Below are positions 44,723 to 56,124 of a stretch of DNA of 64,000 nucleotides, piece after piece; positions within the stretch are counted from its first letter, which is position 1, and every line of letters begins with the position of its first letter. The notes under the pieces were generated by a model that saw nothing but the letters and a program-made list of their open reading frames with translations, had not been told where the DNA came from and did not search any database. A program made the position numbers and the translations under genes. Source of the DNA: Glaciozyma antarctica PI12. Lineage: Eukaryota > Basidiomycota > Microbotryomycetes > Kriegeriales > Camptobasidiaceae. The DNA is taken from contig KZ627156.1 in the NCBI GenBank assembly GCA_002917775.1, forward strand, positions 518,909 to 582,908. Direction: 5' to 3'.

Positions 44723-47700
44723 TCATCGCTTCTCCATAACAAAGTCCAACAGTTCCTCCAGCCTGCACAGCACCGTCAGCCCCACTCACAGCGAAGAAAG
44801 CCAAGAAATGAACGCACTTGTAAGGCTTCGTCAACACGGCGTCCATCCCCGCCTCGAGCCCTGCATCGAGCTGCTCCACCCTCGCAGACCCCGTGAGCCC
44901 GATAATCCGCGCTCGCTTCCCGTCTTGAGAGGCTTCGACGGCTCGAATCGCCCTCGTCGCACCAAGGCCATTGAGCAGCGGCATCTGCGCCACGTCAGTC
45001 GCTATCGAAGGGAACGACGAACGAGAACTCACCTCGAAATCCATCACGACGCAGTCAATCGGCGGAGAAGCCTCCTCAAACACCTTGACTCCCTCCTTCC
45101 CATCCTGCGCGAAAACGACCGCACACCCCGTCGACGCCAGTTGCCTCCTCAGGATCTTCCTATTGATCTCGTTATCCTCGCAGCACAGAACGACCTTGTT
45201 CGTGCTCGGCGAAAGGACGGGGGAAGATGTGGCGGGGGAGGGAGCGGGGGAGGGAGCGGAGCCACCGTGTCGCGAAGGGGTGAGGCCTTCGACAGTAGGA
45301 GTGGTCAGGCCATCAGGGCCAGCGTCGCCTGAATCGACGGATTCGGCAGCGATGAAGCAGCGGAAGACGCTGCCTTCGCCGACCTTAGAGACGACTTCGA
45401 TCCGACCGCCTTGGAGTTCGCAGAGGTCTGCAGAGGCGTCAGCGAGCTTGTTTAACGACGATGCGAGCAAGGACGTACTGCGACAGACCCAGAGTCCTAG
45501 ACCGGAGCCTCCCATCGTCGTGTGTGTTAATGGAGAGGCCTGCATGAAGCGATTGAAGAGCCGCGAGACCTCCTCCTCCGTCATTCCCGGCCCCGTATCC
45601 GCCTGCAGTCGACGTGAGTCAGAGCTGTAGGAGTTGCGCACGGCGGGGAGAGCTTACGATGGAGAAGAAGAGGTAGACGGGCGTGCGTTCCTCGATGTGA
45701 AACTCGGTCTCGCGGGGAGGTACGATGTCGTCCTCGGGTCCTGGAGCGATGGCGGAGACTTCGATCGAGACCGTCACTTGCCGTACGGGGCTGGTGGAAG
45801 TAAAGCGTATCGCGTTGGAGAGCAGGTTGATGATGCTGGAAGAGTGATTGCACGTCAGCAGCGAAGGAGCGTGGCAGGGGGGGAGGAACGCACATTTGCG
45901 CCAATCTTGCCGGGTCTGCGTGCACGCAGACGTTGGGTCCTAAGCGAGATAGCGACGATCCCAAGGCGATTCTGAGCTCGATTCCCTTCGAGCGAGCTTC
46001 GGTGGTGAACATCTTGAGAGTGTGGCGTATCGAGGAGATGAGTTCGAAAGGGATCGCAGCTATCGTATATCGTTGCAGCTGGATCTGAGCGAGTCCCTGC
46101 GAAATAGCGTAGTTAGCAAAGCGTATATCAAGCATTGAAGGACCGCATTTACGAGGATATCGTTCGCGATTCGCTCCTGGACCCTGCCGCATTCTGAGAT
46201 GCTATCGAGAGCCTCGCTGCGAAATGCCATCGTCAGTCATGCTCGACAACACTCTGAGAAAGACTCACATGTCTTCGGAGAGCGCAGCAACTGTCGTCTC
46301 GGCGAACTCGGTCGGAACTTCTCCCCGTTGAGCGAGAGCAGGGAGAGATGAGGTGAGATGGGTGAGAGAGTCGCGAACGAGTTGGGTGTTCTGTAGGATC
46401 GCCGAGATCGGGTTGCGGATCTCGTGCGAGGTAACGTCGATCAAGAGCTCTGCGCGCAAAAATGAGGATGCGAGGGAGGCCGGCGAGAGAGAGGAACGCA
46501 CCTTGCTGACGCTTTTGCTCTTCGGCGTGAGCTTGCCGCGCCTCCGCTTCCTCCGCAGCTTGCCTTGCGAGCGATTCACGTTCTTGACTGAGCGCGAGGA
46601 TCTGCTTCTCAGCCTGCGCTTGCAATGAATAGTTGGTGACGGTGCCGATCCAGCTGCGGGAGAAGTGAGATCAGCGACGGCGGTGAAGCAATCTCGGTCA
46701 ACCTGTACTAACCCTGTGGCGTTGCGATGTATCGGGTTGTTAGGTACCGCTATCAGGAAGCATCGAGTCGGTCAGCGAGTCATTCGCGAGAAGAGCGCGA
46801 CGAGCTCACCGTTGACCAGGCAGACGTCTCCGTTCTTCCACCTACGCAGATTCGACGATCAGAACGTGCAAGACGTTACAGCCCGAAGAGAACGCACCGA
46901 TATTGAATCTCGAGCGGCGTCAGCGTATCCAGGCATTCCTTCCAGGTGCTCATGACTCGCTCGGTGTCGTCCTCGTGAATAAGGTGGTACCTGCAGTCGT
47001 TCATTCGTTCAGCAGCATGGCCGTGCAGTGGAGAGCGCAGACGTACCACTCGTTGATAGGCTCCTCTCTGGAATGCTTGACGATGTCCCACCAGGCTTCG
47101 TTGACTGGCGAAGAGTGTACCGAGTCAGCTTGCGCTCGTTCAGGGGAGAAGAAAGAGCTGACCCCATAAGAACGTTCCGTCGAGCGCGATTCGGACCATC
47201 CCAACGGCGGCAAACTTGGAGAGCTGCGCCAATTCGAGCGTCCGTTCCTCGATTCGAAGTTCTCGCTGGATCGCCAGCTCGGCTTCCGCAAGTCGAAGTT
47301 TGGAGGCCGCTTGAAGCGCCAGCTCCGTACTCTTTTGCCGCGAGATGCTGCGCGAGCACGACGATGTTAGACGAGGACGACAGTAGGAGAGAAAAAGACG
47401 CACTTTTGGAGAGATCCCAGAAAGCCGACGGGCTCTCCATCGGATCCTCGCTCGACACTAACAACTGCGAGGCACCATCTATCTACGCCGTCGTGCGGCT
47501 TCCATCGGAACTCGATCTCGCTAGGCTCCAAGTCGCGCGTGAGCCTGGAGAAGGGTCAGCGAGTGAAGGGGAGGAGGGAGGGGTGGAGACGCACTTGGTG
47601 GAGAACTCGCTCATGCGAGACTGGTCTTCTGCGTGAACTCGATTCACCCAGTCGTTGGGCTGGCCTGGGTCTCCCCCTGAGCAGAAATGCGAGTTAGGTC

Positions 47701-48394
47701 CCGCCCTCCGAATTCGAGCGTTTATCACGGCGTACCCGTTATCTTCCACCTGCAGAAATGCGTCAGCTCCTGCGTACGAACGACAAGACGAATTCCTTCC
47801 TCGTCTACATCGGAGCTAGGCGTGGAAAGAAGCTCACCAGAACTTGTTCGCCCATTGTAGCCGGATCGCAAGATCTGACCTCCACAGACCGACTGGAGCA
47901 CGGTCGGCGATCCCAGCTACCTCCGACAATGAATCGAACCTGAGAGGAGACGTTGGACTCTTCTCGTCGCCGAGAAAGTACGGCAGCGTGCGTCCCGGAA
48001 CCGCTCGAGGAGGAACGAAGGTCGGGAGGGGCGTAGACGCCGATACGCCTACCCCCGTGATGACAGTGTACGCTGCTGTTCTGCTGGCGCGGAAGAGAAC
48101 ACTCTTCGAGACCTCCCTCCGTTCTCCCGACGTAGCTCCCAGCGCAACGTCGAGATCGATCTCATCGCGACCAGACCTCGTCTGCCGCTCGCCGGTCCTC
48201 AGCCACTCCCACAGTCGATCCCTATCCTCCTGCCCCACGCAAGAGCTTAACTCTCCTCCTCCCCATAGCGCTTGTGCCGCCGGGTTCGACCAGTTGTTCT
48301 TCTCAAAGGCGATGGGATGGTGGAAGGCGACGACGGGACAGGGCAAGGTCTCGAGGTACTCGAGGAGCGGGGCTGGGAGTTCTGGTGCTGGCAT
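44723..48394 (-). CDS. Hybrid histidine kinase (PAS-HisKA-HATPase-REC)
   Basis: A phosphorelay sensor that should pass phosphate to an Ypd1-type carrier. Order of parts: PAS-like regions (VVAFHHPIAFEKNN; WVNRVHAEDQSRM; FAAVGMVRIALDGTFLWVNE with HLIHEDD), a coiled linker (QEILALSQERESLARQAAEE-like), H-box TSHEIRNPISAIL with the phospho-accepting His, N-box NLLSNAIRFT, G1 ADTGPGM, F-box FNRFMQ, G2 GGSGLGLW, then a receiver domain with CEDNEINRKIL, the phospho-accepting Asp in MDFEMP, and LTKPYK. No signal peptide or membrane helix was seen, so it is probably cytosolic. About 16 introns. The stop is at 44723. The start at 48394 (MPAPELPAPLLEYLET) is the first ATG in frame, but the frame is open upstream to a plausible acceptor, so an extra first exon is possible. 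A MITE lies about 214 bp upstream. Confidence 0.9.
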
Positions 48395-48599
48395 CCAGGA
48401 GGAGGGAACGGCGGCCGATGGAGAAGGGATGAGAGGGCGAGATGGAGCAGAGGAAACTCGTTCGCTCTCCCGACTCCGCCGCCTTTCCCCCCACGCTACC
48501 AGCCTGATTCGAGACTTGGTTCAGATCGCCGTTTCTCTTCGTCATGAGTTGCAAAGTGCAAGGGATCAGAGTAGAAGATCTTTTCGCTTTTCGAGGAGG

Positions 48600-48607
48600 G
48601 AAGCGAG
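48600..48607. repeat. Target-site duplication of the MITE (left copy)
   Basis: GAAGCGAG; an identical copy lies at 49066-49073 directly after the right terminal repeat. Confidence 0.9.
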
Positions 48608-49065
48608 TAGTGCTGGGTTATGAAACCGTGGTTAGTAACAAGATTAATAACTTACCTGTTATTAACTGTCAGTAACTCCAGCCCTCGGAGAGGAAAAAGG
48701 AAAAGGGAGAAAACTGCTGTCATTTTTCGCTCAGGAGCGAGCTATTGTGCTGGGAGTACCAGAAACGAGGTCTAAAGGACAGGGGAAGATGAACTGGGGG
48801 AGAGAAGAGGGGGACGAAAGTGCCCAGGCTCGACTGAAAGACTGGCTTTTCGGACCGCCCGGGGCCTCGAAAGAGAAGCGGCGAAACAAGCGCCTTTTTC
48901 GCACCTCTGACCCCCCTTTTTCCCTCCTCAGAGGCCCAATTTTTTTTGCCCTCCGGGCAGGGGTCCCTGCACGTGTCATTAACCCCAGTCAGGCTGTTAT
49001 TAACTCCCCAGCTCCCGCTGGGGGTTGTTACTGACAGGCCCAAAACCTTTCCTGACCCAGCACTA
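48608..49065. mobile_element. Non-autonomous hAT-type MITE with intact ends
   Basis: A 458-bp element with an 11-bp perfect terminal inverted repeat, TAGTGCTGGGT, at 48608 and (inverted) ending at 49065. It is flanked by an identical 8-bp target duplication GAAGCGAG (48600-48607 and 49066-49073). TIRs starting TA(G)NG and 8-bp duplications are typical of the hAT superfamily. A subterminal motif CTGTCAGTAAC (48666-48676) recurs inverted at 49027-49037, and GTTATTAAC-like strings recur near both ends. There is no transposase coding capacity, so it would need an enzyme in trans. The perfect duplication suggests a fairly young insertion. It sits upstream of the hybrid kinase start and downstream of the next gene's stop. 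Confidence 0.9.
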
Positions 49066-49221
49066 GAAGCGAGCGCCGAGGAGCAGTTGGGGGAGCCACG
49101 AACGCGGTATCCAGACTTCTCCTTCAACCATACTAAACAAGTACCGCGCTGCGATTCCGAAACGTGAATCCCAAAGCCCATCCTCCGCTCCTCCGCCGTC
49201 CCTCGAATCGAGAATTCAGCC

Positions 49222-50175
49222 TCAATTCCACCCGCCGTCCCTCACTTCACCGCCTCGTAAGATGCGAGGAGGACCAGGACGACTTCCAAACGACGCCGAT
49301 GACCTCGAGGGGGTCGACCCAGCAGCCCCATCGAAGGAAGCCCTGCCGACCTGCGCCAGTCCCGTTCGTCCAGGCGACGCGGCCCTCCCTCCCGAACTCC
49401 TCATCGCCGACGTCCCCGCGCTCCCCCATCCTCCTCCTCGCGTCGCATACGGTCCGTACGATCCAGCGCCAAGGAGGTTACGCGAAGGCGACGGCGGACG
49501 AGGGGGAGGAACGCCGGGGATGTCGAACCCGACCGTCCTTCGCAGGGCTCCTCCTCCCCTCGGTGCCGGTACCGTTCCTCGGGACGGAACCACGCGAGGA
49601 GAAGGAGATAGAGCCCTGACGGTCGAAGGGCGAAATACGGGGTAGAGCGGCTCGCACTCGCAAGGACGTTCTCGCTCTTCGTGCGTGCGAGCGAGGTCGG
49701 AAAAGTCGAGGCGAGGGCGTCGGCCAGGAGAGGTGACGAGGTGGCGAACGTCTCGCACGGGAACGGTGTAGGACCTATCGCTGTCGGGACTCGAAGTGGC
49801 GCGTTCCTCCTCGTCCTCGTAGTAAAAAGTCGTTCCGCCAGTGCGCGCGTGGCGACCACTTATCTCGGCGTCCAGCGCGTTCCTCGTGTCTCGGGTCGCT
49901 ACCATAACCCGTTCTCCAATCCTGGTAGCGTCGCGGTGATAGTGCGCGGGCGAGTGGGAGGAAGGTTCGATAGGGATTGGCTGTGCGGAGAAGGAGCTGG
50001 CGCGAGCGGTGCGGGAGGGAAGACCGGAACCGGCGTGCGCGTTCGTCGTAATCGTTGCGACGGTCGCCTGGGGCTGGCGTAGGAGAGTAGTCGAGGGGGA
50101 GCGACGAAGGCTGCTGCTGTTGCCGATGGAAGAGCTGATGGATCCGGAACGCCGGCGGTCGCTGTGTCGTTGCAT
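49222..50175 (-). CDS. Ser/Arg/Gly-rich low-complexity protein, unknown
   Basis: Not recognised. A 317-codon frame from ATG 50175 (MQRHSDRRRSGSISSSIGNS) to stop 49222-49224. It is rich in S, R, P and G and predicted disordered, with a few more ordered patches (TTFYYEDEEERATSSPDSD; RRPRLDFSDLARTHEERERP; TVGFDIPGVPPPRPP). The frame is open upstream to an intron acceptor at about 50231 (GCTGAC...TTACAG). A candidate 113-nt upstream exon lies at 50319-50431, but its phase does not match this frame, so I start at the ATG. Composition suggests a scaffold or regulatory protein; nothing specific can be claimed. Confidence 0.5.
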   Translation of the reverse strand: MQRHSDRRRSGSISSSIGNSSSLRRSPSTTLLRQPQATVATITTNAHAGSGLPSRTARASSFSAQPIPIEPSSHSPAHYHRDATRIGERVMVATRDTRNALDAEISGRHARTGGTTFYYEDEEERATSSPDSDRSYTVPVRDVRHLVTSPGRRPRLDFSDLARTHEERERPCECEPLYPVFRPSTVRALSPSPRVVPSRGTVPAPRGGGALRRTVGFDIPGVPPPRPPSPSRNLLGAGSYGPYATRGGGWGSAGTSAMRSSGGRAASPGRTGLAQVGRASFDGAAGSTPSRSSASFGSRPGPPRILRGGEVRDGGWN

Positions 50176-51431
50176 GTGGCGCTTTGCGGTTGGAGAGGAG
50201 GAGGAGGAGGAGGGTAGGGAGTTGCTTGAGCTGTAATATGAGCGCCGTCAGCTCGCCGCGATCTCGACCTTAGCTGAACCCCTCGGCCTCTCCTCCGTCG
50301 AATCTGCAGAAGACTTACACAATTCGCGCCGTCCTCGAGGTTCGCAAGCAGTGACGCCTGACACAAGTCTTTTGGGTCCGCTGTGTCGCCGTGGAAGCCT
50401 CGGGCGTGCTGGGAGTCGCCGACGGGTGAAGCTGCAGGTGGAGAGCGAGGTCAGCGAGGGACGAGAGATCGGATGTTCTATGTTCTGGCTCTCCGCAGAG
50501 CAAACCACCACTTCTCCGGGTCCTTCAACCGTCTCTTGAACAAGCTGAGGACGCGCTCGAACCAACTCCGGTCAAAGCCGCGGGGTGGATTGGGGACGTA
50601 CGTGCGACGTTGTAGGAGCCCGCGAGAGCTTCTTGCTTGCGAGGCCGTGGAAGGGAGAGCGGAGCTGGTGGTAGAAGGGAGAGGCGGAAGTGTAGGTTGG
50701 GTGACCGTCGACGTGGGGAGATATAGGAGAGAGAAAGGCAAAACAGGGACTTCTCCTCAAAGTAGTGAGACCCTGCGACTCAGGTCCTAGTCCGGCCAGT
50801 GATCATCCCGCCAGACCTTCACAGCCTGCGGCCACGCTCGTTATCAGCATACTCCACATTCCCATGCGTTTAGGGAGCGGTCGAGCTCTGCGAAGCTCCA
50901 TGTTTGGTCGTTCAAGTTGACTCCTGCCCCCGAAAGGAACGAGAAGGCGCGGGACAAGCTCTCAACGCTGTGGTAAGACTGCCTTGAAGCCGCTCAGCGT
51001 GTAGAGTAGGGTCTGGAGTGCATACGTTCAGCCCTGAAGGAGCGGAGGTGAGCGGAAGCCGCGGAGAAGAGCAGGCAAACTCAGCAGGGCCGACGAGGGG
51101 GTATTCGCCTGGCAGATGGCGCTCAGTAGCTGTATGAGAGGGCTGCGGCAATGGCAAGAGAGCAGGCTGGCGATGGAGGAAGGAAAACGAGCAGCGTGGT
51201 TGAGTCGGAGCAGCGGAGAGCAGAGGAGGAGGTTGGAGCTGCTTCCGCTGCTTCCACACGTTCCCAGACGGATCTGCACTTGAAGTACACTGCACGCCCT
51301 TGTGTAGCCGTCGTGCTCGAGCAGAAAACGACACGTTGGAAGGAGAACAACCTCAGAGACCTCCGCACATTCTCCTCTTTCATTCCTACCCTCACTCCCC
51401 CACCTACTCAACCCACCCCAAACCCATCACA
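50176..51431. other. Divergent region between the unknown protein gene and adenosine kinase
   Basis: About 1.25 kb. Good splice signals on minus (donor GTAAGT at 50313-50318; acceptor CTGACC...CTGCAG at about 50432; donor GTACGT near 50598) suggest a spliced leader or extra 5' exons for the gene at 49222-50175. The right end is the adenosine kinase promoter and leader. No separate gene was recognised. Confidence 0.45.
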
Positions 51432-52861
51432 ATGTCTCCTATCCTCGTCGCCATGGGCAACCCCCTCCTTGGTGCGTCCACTCCTCGAAACTGCGTCCCA
51501 GCGGGAGCTCACCGCGATCTTCCGCAGACATGCAGGTCACCAACGGAGAGGCTCTCCTCGCCAAGTACAACCTCAAGGCGAACGATGCTGTCCTTGCCGA
51601 GGGCAGCCAGGCTGAGATGTGCGTTCGGTGTTCGCGGGAGACTAGGAGCTGGTGCTGATGGAGGATCAACGTGCGCAGCTACGAGGACCTCAGGACCAAC
51701 CACCAGGTTACCTATGTCGCTGGAGGAGCCGCGCAGAACGCTGCCCGTGCTGCCCAGGTAAGCTCCTTTTCCCACTGTTCCACAGAGCTACAGCTGACGA
51801 GTTTGACGACCACAGTACGTTCTCCCCGACGGAGCGACCGCCTACCTTGGAGCCGTTGGGTCCGACGCTCTTGCTGAGCAGCTCCGCGCCGCCAATGCCA
51901 AGGAGGGACTCATCAGCGCGTACCAGGTTGTCCCTGAGCAGCCCACTGGAGCTTGCGCCGTCGTCATCACCGGCCACGACAGGTAAGTGCGAGCGTCGCT
52001 GCTCTTTTTCACGCGGGAGGGTGGGAGTCGTGGAGATGGGAGCTGATAGAGTGCCTTCCACAGGTCTCTCTGCACCACGCTTGGAGCCGCCGAGGCGTTC
52101 AAGCCTGCTCACCTCGAGACCGCTGAGGTCAAGGCTCTCGTCGATGGCGCCAAGTTCTTCTACCTCGGAGGCTTCTTCCTCACCCACGGTGTCGAGTCTG
52201 CCAAGATCCTCGCACAGCACGCCGCCGACAACAACAAGGTGCGTGAAGTTGCCACTTTTCGGGAGGGAGAAACGAGCTGACCAGCGTCGTTCACTTCCCC
52301 AGGTCTTCGCCATGAACCTCTCCGCTCCCTTCATCGCCCAGTTCTTCAAGTCGCAGGTCGACGAGATGCTCCCCTTTGTCGACGTTCTCATCGGCAACGA
52401 GTCTGAGGCTGAGGCCTACGCCGACAGCCACGACTTTGGCGTGAGTCCTCACCAAGTCCCACTCCGGAGCTCCCAGGCCGTCGTACTGACTCGCAACTCC
52501 CCTCCTGCAGACCAAGGACATTGCCGAGATTGCCATTAAGCTCGCGTCTTCCCCCAAGAAGACCTCCACCCCCCGCGTCGTCGTCATCACCCAAGGTGCC
52601 TCCTCCACCATCGTCGCCTCCGCCACCTCCTCCTCCGCCACCCCTACCACCAAGGTCTACCCCGTCACCCCTCTCCCCGCTTCCGCCATTATCGACACCA
52701 ACGGTGCCGGAGACGCCTTCGCTGGAGGATTCATGGGCGCGTACGCGCTCGGCAAGAGTGTCGACCAGGCGGTCGAGGTTGGGCACAAGATGGGAGCGAT
52801 GAGCGTTGGACTCGTGGGACCTCAGTGGATCTTCCCCAAGGTTGATGTGCTCGGTGCTTAA
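51432..52861 (+). CDS. ADO1: Adenosine kinase
   Basis: A cytosolic PfkB-family sugar kinase that converts adenosine to AMP and so keeps the S-adenosylmethionine cycle running. The start MSPILVAMGNPLLDMQVTN is at 51432. Blocks: VTYVAGGAAQNAARAAQ (Gly-Gly hinge), YLGAVGSDALAEQLR, GACAVVITGHDRSL, FFLTHGVESAK, MNLSAPFIAQFFK, IGNESEAEAYA, and the anion-hole/catalytic motif DTNGAGDAFAGGFMGAYALG. It ends PQWIFPKVDVLGA. Five or six short introns interrupt about 345 codons, the family length. The neighbour SWI5 converges, with 183 bp between stops. Confidence 0.97.
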
Positions 52862-53044
52862 GTAGATTCGAGAAGGAGGGGATAGAGAGGGAGGGGGACG
52901 GTTCAACTTGTTCAAAAGGCTTGTCAGGGCTCAACTCCCGACGCGTATTCATTCGCAATGCCATCATCATCATCATTGATTACATGTTGCTGCAGAGGAG
53001 GAGCGGGAGAGGTAGGGGAGAGAGGGAGGGTGGCGGAGCTGACT

Positions 53045-53602
53045 TTAGTCCTCGAGATTGATCCCCAGTCGTTCTTGGACTTCCTTGACGGTGCAGTTCT
53101 CGAGTCCAGCAATCTGCGTGTGTGTGAGCAGTGCGGAAGGTGGAGAGGAGCCTCAGGCAGCGGGACCTTTCCAATCATAATCTGCGTCGCGTCCTGGGTG
53201 GCGACAGGAGTGAGTGGCGGTTCTCCCTTTCCCTCTCAAAGAACCTGCTGACCTTGCGTTCGTTGTACTGCAGAAGGAAGAATGCAGGGTTATCACCTCC
53301 ACTCCGGAGAAGGGGCCGCAGCGACGTACGGTATGGAGCAGCTCGATATGCCTCTTGACGCTGTATCGAGAGGGATCAGCTCCTCTCCCCCCTCTCCGAA
53401 GCACCGCAAGATCTCACATATGCTCTGGATCTTCACCGCTTTGCCGTTTGGGAGGGTTAGCGCGATACCGACGGAGATGGGGAAGCGGAGGTCACGAGAG
53501 GTCCTCCTCGAGCTGAGCGATTTCGAGCTTGAGGGCGGTGATCTTGGCTTGCTGTTGGGCCGCACGTGAGGTAGGAGTGGAGGGAAAGTGGTTGTGGAGC
53601 AT
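53045..53602 (-). CDS. SWI5: Swi5/Sae3 recombination mediator
   Basis: Swi5, with Sfr1, helps load Rad51 or Dmc1 on single-stranded DNA in homologous recombination. The spliced product is about 85-90 residues, the usual size. The N-terminal coiled coil is RAAQQQAKITALKLEIAQLE. The C-terminal signature is VKRHIELLHTYNERKDATQ, then IMIGKIAGLENCTVKEVQER, LGINLED and stop at 53045-53047. Start at ATG 53602 (MLHNHFPSTPTSR). Three or four exons; the intron after EEDLS (donor GTGACC) is about 150 nt and could hide a small extra exon. The neighbour is convergent adenosine kinase. Confidence 0.87.
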
Positions 53603-54183
53603 CGCGTGCGTGAGGGGAGGAAGGAGGGAGGACGCGACGAGGCGCCTCCTCCTCACTCTCTCGACAGCTCTCAGCTCCTTCCTTCGCCTCCCTCTAAGGG
53701 CTCTCGGTAACTTCTACGGAACTGCTTAGTCTGGTCTGCGTGCGCTCCTGAGCTCTTGGAGACTTGGACTAAGTCCCCGGAGCTGCTTCCACTTCCTCCA
53801 CCGCCTGCTGCTCTGAGAAGGTGCGGTTTCCCCTGAGATTGTTCTCTCGATTGGGAAAGACCTGCTGATGCTTCTTTTGTTCTACCGGGGACGGAAGGAA
53901 CAGAGAAGGAGCGGAACGAGCTTCCCCTCTCTTCCCTCCTCGATCCCCGCTCCGGCACAGCCCACGCACCCCTTCTCAAGCTCTTCGTTCGTTCCCCTTC
54001 TCTGCTGGTCGCCTTTCTACCACGTACCTGGAGGCGTCCTCGTCCTCTCTCCTCCCTCGGCTCCTCTCCTGCTCTTCAGCCTCGTCGAATCTCGCCTCGT
54101 CGAATCTCCGACTCTTCCATCGCATTTACCGCCCTTCTCGAAAGAACCCCTCCCACCTGACTCGCCACTACCTCCTCTCCCCC
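53603..54183. other. Divergent intergenic region (SWI5 / unknown protein)
   Basis: About 0.6 kb between two start codons, C/T-rich on the plus strand toward 54100. Probably both promoters. A direct repeat CTCGTCGAATCT(C) occurs near 54083-54110. No gene was recognised. Confidence 0.5.
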
Positions 54184-56124
54184 ATGGCAATCTCCACCAC
54201 CACGGCACTCTCCCCTCTCACGGCGACGGACGCCCTCACTCGAATGGTGAGCTGGAATGGAGAGATCTACGAGGTAGCGCGGGCGAGTTTGAAGGTAAGT
54301 ATCTCGACCAGCGGAGGTTGCAGTCGGCGTCGAGATATCAGGAGCTAAGAAGATCGTGGCTTTGCAGGAGGCCAAAGTCGAGATGGAGAAGATCGTTGGC
54401 GTTCCCGTCACGTTCGTCCGGCGTCGAAAGATGCGAGGAGGCTCGCTCGAAGTCGAGGTGACCGAGTCGGATTGGACCCTCACGGAGGACGGGAGCCTCG
54501 ACGCGAAGCCGTCGACCTCCAATCCTTCTTCGACGATTCGGAACCCACGAATGTCGGACGTGGGCGCAATTCGTCAAGACGAACGGCAAGGATCCTCTGC
54601 TGGAATGGCTCGATGGGTGATTCAGGAAGCGACTTCCTCGGGAGACCCTCCCTCCGATACCGACGGGACGAGAAGGATGGAGACAATGGCGCGTGAGTCT
54701 GAGGCAGCTCGCTAGCGAGTTTGATATATTGGAGCTGATCTCGTTCTTCCGTTTGCAGACCTTCCTCCCAACCTTCCCCTCACCGTCGCAACAAGTCCAC
54801 CTTCCTTCATCCCAGTCTTTTCAACTCCCCTCTCGCCGCCCTCCGAATTCCACGGCTGCGTCGTCTACCTACCCGAGACCAACTACGACGGATCCTCCCC
54901 CCAGCCCTCTCCTCCTCCGAGCACTATCCTTCAGACCCCTTCACCTAATCATTGCAATACCGCTACCTCCTCCCGGTGCTCCCCTCTCCAATCCCTCCCC
55001 TCGACTCCTCCCACTTCTCGGAAATCGAGCATCGCAGACGCCTCCGACGCCTTCAATGTTGCAAGCGAGGCGGCTTCTCGAGCATCTGGAAATGTTCGAA
55101 AGGAGGCATCGGTAGTTCCCGATCCTACGGTCAGGAAGATCGAGCACGTTGAGGTTGTTGAGGTTGCACTGGAGCCCAAGGTCGACGACGACAAGTGCTC
55201 GACGCTGAGAAAGATGATCAGTTTCCGACTTGGTGTGCTGCTGGAGGAAGAGGACGACACGACTTGCGAAGGACGCACGATCAGCACTTCGGGACCGTCG
55301 AGGCGGCTTCGAGGAAGCTTCCCTCCGATTCGACTCCCTCGCGACGTCGCAAAATTCGGCCCATCTTACCTCCGCCCTTCGCCTCTCGCCCCTCGTCAAC
55401 CTGTCCGACCCGTTTCTCCCACTTCGTACTCTTTCATCGACCGCACTCGACCCCTCTCCCTTCCTCCTTCATCTCCTCCCTCTCCCACCGACACGCCTCG
55501 CTCGATTGCACGGATTCGCCCCACTTTCGCCAACACGACGACCTACGATTCGCAAGGATTCCTCGTTACTCGTGAAGCGGGGCGAAACTCGTCGCTTCCT
55601 AAGCTCGCCCACGATTCGAGGAGCGAGGAAGACGCTGCGACGCCAGTCGATGATTCGTTCGAGCGGATTCACAACTGGAGGCAGGCCGTCTCGGCGAAGA
55701 ATACGCCCGAGTACGACTTGGAACAAGTTTCGGCGAAGCTGAGGGGGTTTACGAGTCGGGAAGAGGAGAGCCTGGTGGGCGAGGTCGAGGGGAGGAAGGA
55801 CCTTCAGCGGTCGCGGACTCTTGCGGATCGTACGTTCTTTCTCCCTTCGTCCACTCCACCCATGCTGACTTCTCCCGTTTAGTTCGCTCTCAAGCCAGTG
55901 AGCCCCCTCCTCCGCGTCCTGTCCTCTCCGACACGAACTTCGCAGTCGACCGTCGCGCGCGAAGCGGAACTCCTCCTCCTCCGGCCTTCGCGAGGGCTTC
56001 GGTACCCAACCTTCGACTTAAGTCGAGTACTAAAGCTCTCACCACCTCCTCCCACGTCGCAACTTCCCCGTTCGCCAACCGTGGGCCGTCCCTTTCGATT
56101 CGACGAAAGGCGCGAAGCGCGTGA
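54184..56124 (+). CDS. Unknown Ser/Pro-rich protein
   Basis: Not recognised. The start MAISTTTALSPLTATDALTR is at 54184. The first two exons give a small globular-looking part (MVSWNGEIYEVARASLKEAK, VEMEKIVGVPVTFVRRRKMR, SLEVEVTESDWTLTED). The rest, about 450 residues, is mostly disordered: long S/P/T runs, a stretch VRKIEHVEVVEVALEPKVDD, a YSFIDRTRPLSLPPSS segment, and FERIHNWRQAVSAKNTPEYD. The last exon ends SLSIRRKARSA with TGA at 56122-56124. The frame directly after the stop could be reached by no obvious intron. Four exons with normal signals support a real gene. It may be a basidiomycete-specific regulatory protein. Confidence 0.6.

Noticed and set aside
50478-50741. Protein-like minus frame PRGFDRSWFERVLSLFKRRL
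   Set aside because: No ATG, and it starts at a strong GTACGT donor, so it is probably intron sequence of a spliced leader; left unassigned.
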